Both the position numbers and the translations under genes were made by a program. Below the pieces are notes generated by a model. That model saw only the letters and a program-made list of their open reading frames with translations. It had not been told where the DNA came from and did not search any database. From Methylacidiphilum infernorum V4 (GTDB taxonomy: Bacteria; Verrucomicrobiota; Verrucomicrobiia; Methylacidiphilales; Methylacidiphilaceae), in the NCBI RefSeq assembly GCF_000019665.1, contig NC_010794.1, positions 682,001 through 746,000 of the forward strand: a stretch of DNA of 64,000 nt. Direction: 5' to 3'. Shown here piece after piece: positions 60,802 through 64,000 of the stretch. Position 1 is the stretch's first letter, and each line of letters starts with the position of its first letter.

Positions 60802-61578
60802 TTGATATATCGTGTTGGCAGCCTTTTCATTAAATTTCTGAAGGCAACGGGCGAGATCTTTTTCCTTTTGTTGGATACCCTTTATTCCTTCTTTTCTTTC
60901 CCCTTGCGATGGAGACTTTTTTTGATGCAAATTTTAACTATCGGGGCTAAGTCCCAGATAATTGTCCTTGTGACGGGGGCTTTTACGGGTGCGGTGTTTG
61001 CCGCCCAAGTGCAATTCCATTTTGGTAAGCTCGGTATGAGTTCGGCCACGGGCCCGGTGGTTACCCTGGCCATGTTGAGGGAGCTAGGCCCTGTTCTTTG
61101 TGCCTTAATGGTTTCAGGGCGGGTGGGCTCGGCGATGGCCGCTGAAATTTCGACCATGAAAGTGACCGAGCAGATCGATGCCTTGCGCTCTCTTGGGGTA
61201 TATGTCACTCAATATTTGATCGTGCCCCGGTTTCTCGGGTTGGTTGTATCCATGCCTTTGCTGGTGGCTATTACTTCAGGAGTCGGAATTCTTTGCGGTT
61301 ATCTCGTTTCTGTTCCCCTGCTTGGGGTAGAACCCGCTTATTACTGGGAAAATACGATCCGGTTTACTTCCCTGGATGATGTCTGGATGGGGGAATTAAA
61401 AGGGATGTTTTTTGGAGGATTAATTGTTTTAATCAGCTGTTATAGAGGACTCAACTGCCAGTTGAGCGCCGAGGGCGTAGGTATTGCAGCAACACAGGCG
61501 ATGGTCTATTCTTCGATCGCCATTCTGATTTCCAATTTTTTCTTCAGTTTCCTTATGAACATCCTGTTTGCCTCGTAA
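60802..61578 (+). CDS. mlaE: MlaE-type ABC transporter permease
   Basis: Inner-membrane permease of the Mla phospholipid-trafficking system. Typical elements are the first helix region LFLMQILTIGAKSQIIV, GAVFAAQVQFHFGKLG, the signature RELGPVLCALMVSGRVGSAMAAEI with TMKVTEQIDALRSLGV, and a final hydrophobic end. 258 residues. The start is TTG 60802, fixed by AAAGGAGG six to seven bases upstream. It leads mlaE-mlaF-mlaD, with a possible 46-codon gene between the first two. Confidence 0.94.
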   Translation: MIYRVGSLFIKFLKATGEIFFLLLDTLYSFFSFPLRWRLFLMQILTIGAKSQIIVLVTGAFTGAVFAAQVQFHFGKLGMSSATGPVVTLAMLRELGPVLCALMVSGRVGSAMAAEISTMKVTEQIDALRSLGVYVTQYLIVPRFLGLVVSMPLLVAITSGVGILCGYLVSVPLLGVEPAYYWENTIRFTSLDDVWMGELKGMFFGGLIVLISCYRGLNCQLSAEGVGIAATQAMVYSSIAILISNFFFSFLMNILFAS

Positions 61579-61587
61579 AAAAAATTT

Positions 61588-61728
61588 ATGCCGAGAAAAG
61601 AAGAGGAATTTTTAGAAAATCCCGGATTTTGGGTTGCTTTAAGAGAGGGTTTAAAGATGCTTGAAAGAAAAATATTGTTTTTAAGTTTTCGCGAAAGAAA
61701 ACTGTTGGGAAGTGCAGGAAGATGTTAA
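61588..61728 (+). CDS. Possible 46-residue protein between mlaE and mlaF
   Basis: ATG 61588 opens a frame that fills the otherwise empty 143-base gap and ends TAA 61728, overlapping the mlaF start by seven bases. The peptide is charged and helical (PRKEEEFLENPGFWVALREG, then LKMLERKILFLSFRERKLLG), ending in Cys. Its start lacks a ribosome site but lies close to the mlaE stop, so coupling is possible. The filling of an operon gap and the overlap with mlaF argue for it; no family is recognised. Confidence 0.4.
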   Translation: MPRKEEEFLENPGFWVALREGLKMLERKILFLSFRERKLLGSAGRC

Positions 61729-62468
61729 AAGTCCTCAACGTAAGAAAATCTTTTAATGGAATAACGGTCCTGGATGGAGTGAACTTGGAAATTCCAGAAG
61801 GAGATCGTTTCATGATCATTGGGAGAAGCGGAGGAGGCAAAAGTGTTCTTTTGCGGATAATCGTGGGGTTGATTAAACCCGATTCGGGGGAAGTGTGGTA
61901 CAAAGGGAAAAATCTTGTCAGTCTTTCCGAAAGAAAGCTTGCGCCGATACGAAGGGATATGGGAATGGTTTTTCAAAATGGAGCCCTTTTTGATTTTATG
62001 ACTGTCGAAGAAAATGTGGCTTTTGCCTTGCGTGAAAAAGGGGGTATGAGTGAAAAGGAAATTAAAAAGGAAGTGGGCGAGATCTTGGAAAGACTCTTGT
62101 TAAAAGGGCAGGAGAAGAAAATGCCCTCGGAATTGAGTGGAGGAATGAAAAAAAGGGTAGCGGTAGCCCGAGCAGTAATTGCTAAGCCTAAGATCATATT
62201 TTTTGACGAACCTACGGCCGGACTGGATCCTATTGCTTCTGCCGAGCTTAACGCCCTTATTTGTTCATTAAATAAAGATTTTAATGTGACGACGGTAGTC
62301 GTCACCCATGATATGGAGGCGGTCAGGCAACTAGGAAGAACCGTTGCCATGCTCTACAACGGAAAGATTTACAGTGTGGGCAGTCCGCAGGAGTTTGAAA
62401 TTTCCAGTGATCCTGTGATCCGGAATTTTGTTCATGGAATAATAGAATCTGAAGTGAGGTGTAGTTGA
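61722..62468 (+). CDS. mlaF: MlaF-type ABC transporter ATPase
   Basis: ATP-hydrolysing subunit of the lipid transporter. Walker A is GRSGGGKS (about residue 33-40), the Q-loop lies in MGMVFQNGALFDFMTVEENV, the signature is LSGGMKKRVAVARA, Walker B with the catalytic Glu is IIFFDEPTAGLDP, and the switch His is in VVVTHDME. The Phe-Asp-rich piece after the Q-loop (GALFDFMTV) is typical of the MlaF/Mkl subfamily. 248 residues. mlaD starts one base after its stop codon. Confidence 0.95.
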   Translation: MLKVLNVRKSFNGITVLDGVNLEIPEGDRFMIIGRSGGGKSVLLRIIVGLIKPDSGEVWYKGKNLVSLSERKLAPIRRDMGMVFQNGALFDFMTVEENVAFALREKGGMSEKEIKKEVGEILERLLLKGQEKKMPSELSGGMKKRVAVARAVIAKPKIIFFDEPTAGLDPIASAELNALICSLNKDFNVTTVVVTHDMEAVRQLGRTVAMLYNGKIYSVGSPQEFEISSDPVIRNFVHGIIESEVRCS

Positions 62469-62469
62469 C

Positions 62470-63255
62470 ATGGAACCAAAAAACTTGGAAATCAAGGTGG
62501 GGCTTTTTCTCCTGATAGGCTTGGCGATTCTCGGGGGATTGATTATTTATTTTGGCCGCTACGGCGAAAAGTTTCGACCTTCTTATCAAATTACGGTTGA
62601 ATTTCCCAATGCTTACGGCTTGATTAAAGGTGCGCCGGTGCAGTTTGCCGGTGCCCCCGTGGGAAGGGTTGTCAGTACTCCTAGGCAGATCCGAGAAGGA
62701 AGGGCTGTTGAGGTGGATTTAAAAATTAATGCCGATGCAAAAATTCGAAAGGATGCCCTTTTCCAAATTGTTGACGTGGGAATGCTGGGAGACAAGGCCA
62801 TAGCGATAACCCCTAAGGGAACGACCGCCCCTTTTTTGAGGAATGGAGACAAGGTCCGGGGAAGCCGGGCCTCGACCCTGAGCGATGTGACAAGCCAAAT
62901 TGCTCCTTTGATTAGTTCTGCCACCCAACTGCTTGAAGGAGCGGGAACGATCGTAAACCGAATCAATCAGAATGTGCTTACCGACGAAACGGCAGCTGAT
63001 CTGCGGGCAACGATTAAAGAGCTTCGTATGGTTTTAACCCGCACCGATCAACTGATTGCGGATGCTCAATATGGCAAAGGCCCCCTGGCGAAACTCCTGA
63101 ACGATCCCGAAATATCTGAAAATCTTTCCGCTTTTGTTTTTAATCTTCGAAAAAAAGGGATTCTCTTTTATTCCGATGTTGCGGCTAAGCAAGAAGCAAA
63201 AGGAACACCGGTCCAGCACCCGGTTATAAAAGCCAAGTTGGAAAAGAGTAAATAA
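62470..63255 (+). CDS. mlaD: MlaD-type MCE-domain lipid-binding protein
   Basis: One membrane anchor (LEIKVGLFLLIGLAILGGLI) is followed by the MCE domain: ITVEFPNAYGLIKGAPVQFA and GAPVGRVV, through IVDVGMLGDKAIAITPKG. A C-terminal helical tail (about residues 145-235) is longer than in the shortest MlaD forms. It binds phospholipids in the periplasm and docks on MlaE. 261 residues. It lies one base after mlaF and 32 bases before ispD. Confidence 0.93.
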   Translation: MEPKNLEIKVGLFLLIGLAILGGLIIYFGRYGEKFRPSYQITVEFPNAYGLIKGAPVQFAGAPVGRVVSTPRQIREGRAVEVDLKINADAKIRKDALFQIVDVGMLGDKAIAITPKGTTAPFLRNGDKVRGSRASTLSDVTSQIAPLISSATQLLEGAGTIVNRINQNVLTDETAADLRATIKELRMVLTRTDQLIADAQYGKGPLAKLLNDPEISENLSAFVFNLRKKGILFYSDVAAKQEAKGTPVQHPVIKAKLEKSK

Positions 63256-63287
63256 TAGTCAATAAGAGTAGCCTACGGTAGAACGCT

Positions 63288-63995
63288 ATGAACGTTGCGA
63301 TGGGTTCAATTCTTGTAGCTGCGGGACAGAGCCGGCGCATGGGTTTTGATAAAATATTTAAGGCTTTTTCCAACGGGTTTTGTCCTTTAGAAATCTGTCT
63401 TTGTAGGATAAGTCGATCGCCCCTAGTTGAACAGATCGTGGTCGTGGTCTCTAAAGAGAATGTTGAAAAAGCAAAAGGAAAAATTTCAACTCTCTCTTTG
63501 GATAAAGAGATAACCGTTGTTGTTGGGGGTAAAGAAAGACAGGATTCTGTATATCAAGGATTATTGGCTTTAGATCGAAAATGTCGCTATGTCATGATCC
63601 ATGATTCGGCAAGACCGTTTATCAATGAAGAGCTCATTGAGAAGGTTTACCAGGCCGCCGTTGAAGTCGGGGCCGCGGTTTGCGGGAAGCCCTGTTCGGA
63701 TACTCTAAAAGAGGTGGATCCCGATGCCAAGGTGCTGAGAACCTTGGATAGGAGTAAAATATGGACGGTTCAAACTCCGCAGATTTTCCGCAGGACATTA
63801 CTCGAAAAAGCCTATTTAGAGCTCCATGCCCAAAGGAAGCTTGTTACCGACGATGCTTCGGCCATTGAACTTCTAGGCGAAGCGGTAAAGGTCGTCCCTT
63901 ATACGGGCACAAACATAAAGATGACCTTTCCGGAAGATTGGGAAGTGGCAAACCTCCTCATCGAAAACAACAGGCTTTCCCATCAAAAGCCGTAA
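63288..63995 (+). CDS. ispD: 2-C-methyl-D-erythritol 4-phosphate cytidylyltransferase
   Basis: Third step of the MEP pathway, making CDP-methylerythritol. The nucleotide-binding opening GSILVAAGQSRRMGFDKIFK, the middle VVGGKERQDSVYQGL and VMIHDSARPFI, and later KPCSDTLKEV and WTVQTPQIFR are all present. 235 residues, complete, ending five bases before the window edge. The ATG at 63288 has no strong ribosome site; ATG 63300 four codons on is an alternative. Its position after mlaEFD suggests one transcript. Confidence 0.95.
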   Translation: MNVAMGSILVAAGQSRRMGFDKIFKAFSNGFCPLEICLCRISRSPLVEQIVVVVSKENVEKAKGKISTLSLDKEITVVVGGKERQDSVYQGLLALDRKCRYVMIHDSARPFINEELIEKVYQAAVEVGAAVCGKPCSDTLKEVDPDAKVLRTLDRSKIWTVQTPQIFRRTLLEKAYLELHAQRKLVTDDASAIELLGEAVKVVPYTGTNIKMTFPEDWEVANLLIENNRLSHQKP

Positions 63996-64000
63996 TGCCT

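Overview
The window is a chromosomal stretch of a Gram-negative bacterium. An outer membrane is implied by bamA, ompH/skp, lpxD, an mlaEFD lipid-transport operon and an Slp-like protein. Isoprenoids are made by the MEP pathway (ispD, ispF). A plasma-membrane-type (P3A) H+-ATPase, a protoglobin and the overall flavour of the proteins suggest Verrucomicrobiota, possibly the acidophilic Methylacidiphilaceae. This is inference: no rRNA and no methane-oxidation gene lies in the window. About 56 protein genes and three tRNAs (Ser-GGA, Glu-CTC, Arg-TCT) are supported. I see no CRISPR array, insertion sequence or prophage.

Layout. 1-16.6 kb is housekeeping: the end of an aspartyl-protease-like gene, putA, an AI-2E family transporter, miaB, nagA, purL, uvrC, a DsbD-like reductase, a pabC-like aminotransferase and nadE. 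16.6-25.6 kb is the accessory region. It holds a secreted orphan, a 22-codon small ORF with a very strong Shine-Dalgarno, a ChaN/EreA/TIKI-like protein, and a minus-strand array built from a TrbL/VirB6-like channel gene. Two chimeric copies of that gene's C-terminal part alternate with three near-identical membrane-anchored paralogues, and a fourth, diverged paralogue follows. Two small Cys-rich genes flank the array; one carries an in-frame TGA in its apparent signal peptide.

25.6-40.2 kb is one long minus-strand block: rplY, pth, rpsF, ssb, rplI, bamA, ompH, lpxD, hom, thrC, leuC, an SH3 lipoprotein, tRNA-Ser and the H+-ATPase. 40.4-44.8 kb carries kdpD-kdpE without kdpFABC, then an AraC-type regulator. 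44.9-53.4 kb holds an apparently exported methyltransferase, a Cys/His-rich small protein between two terminators, acpS-pdxJ, glnD, a GAF histidine kinase, tRNA-Glu, and a dehydrogenase fused to a cupin. 53.5-64 kb holds ispF, a protoglobin, envelope orphans, a glycosyltransferase, a DsrE-like protein, an FRG-domain protein beside tRNA-Arg, mlaE-(small ORF)-mlaF-mlaD and ispD.

The strongest candidate for something undescribed is the trbL-cassette array at 19.2-24.7 kb with its neighbours at 17-19.2 kb. No other type IV secretion gene is visible. The array keeps its reading frames open while repeating the same pair of genes, which suggests a membrane system that diversifies or changes copy number by recombination.
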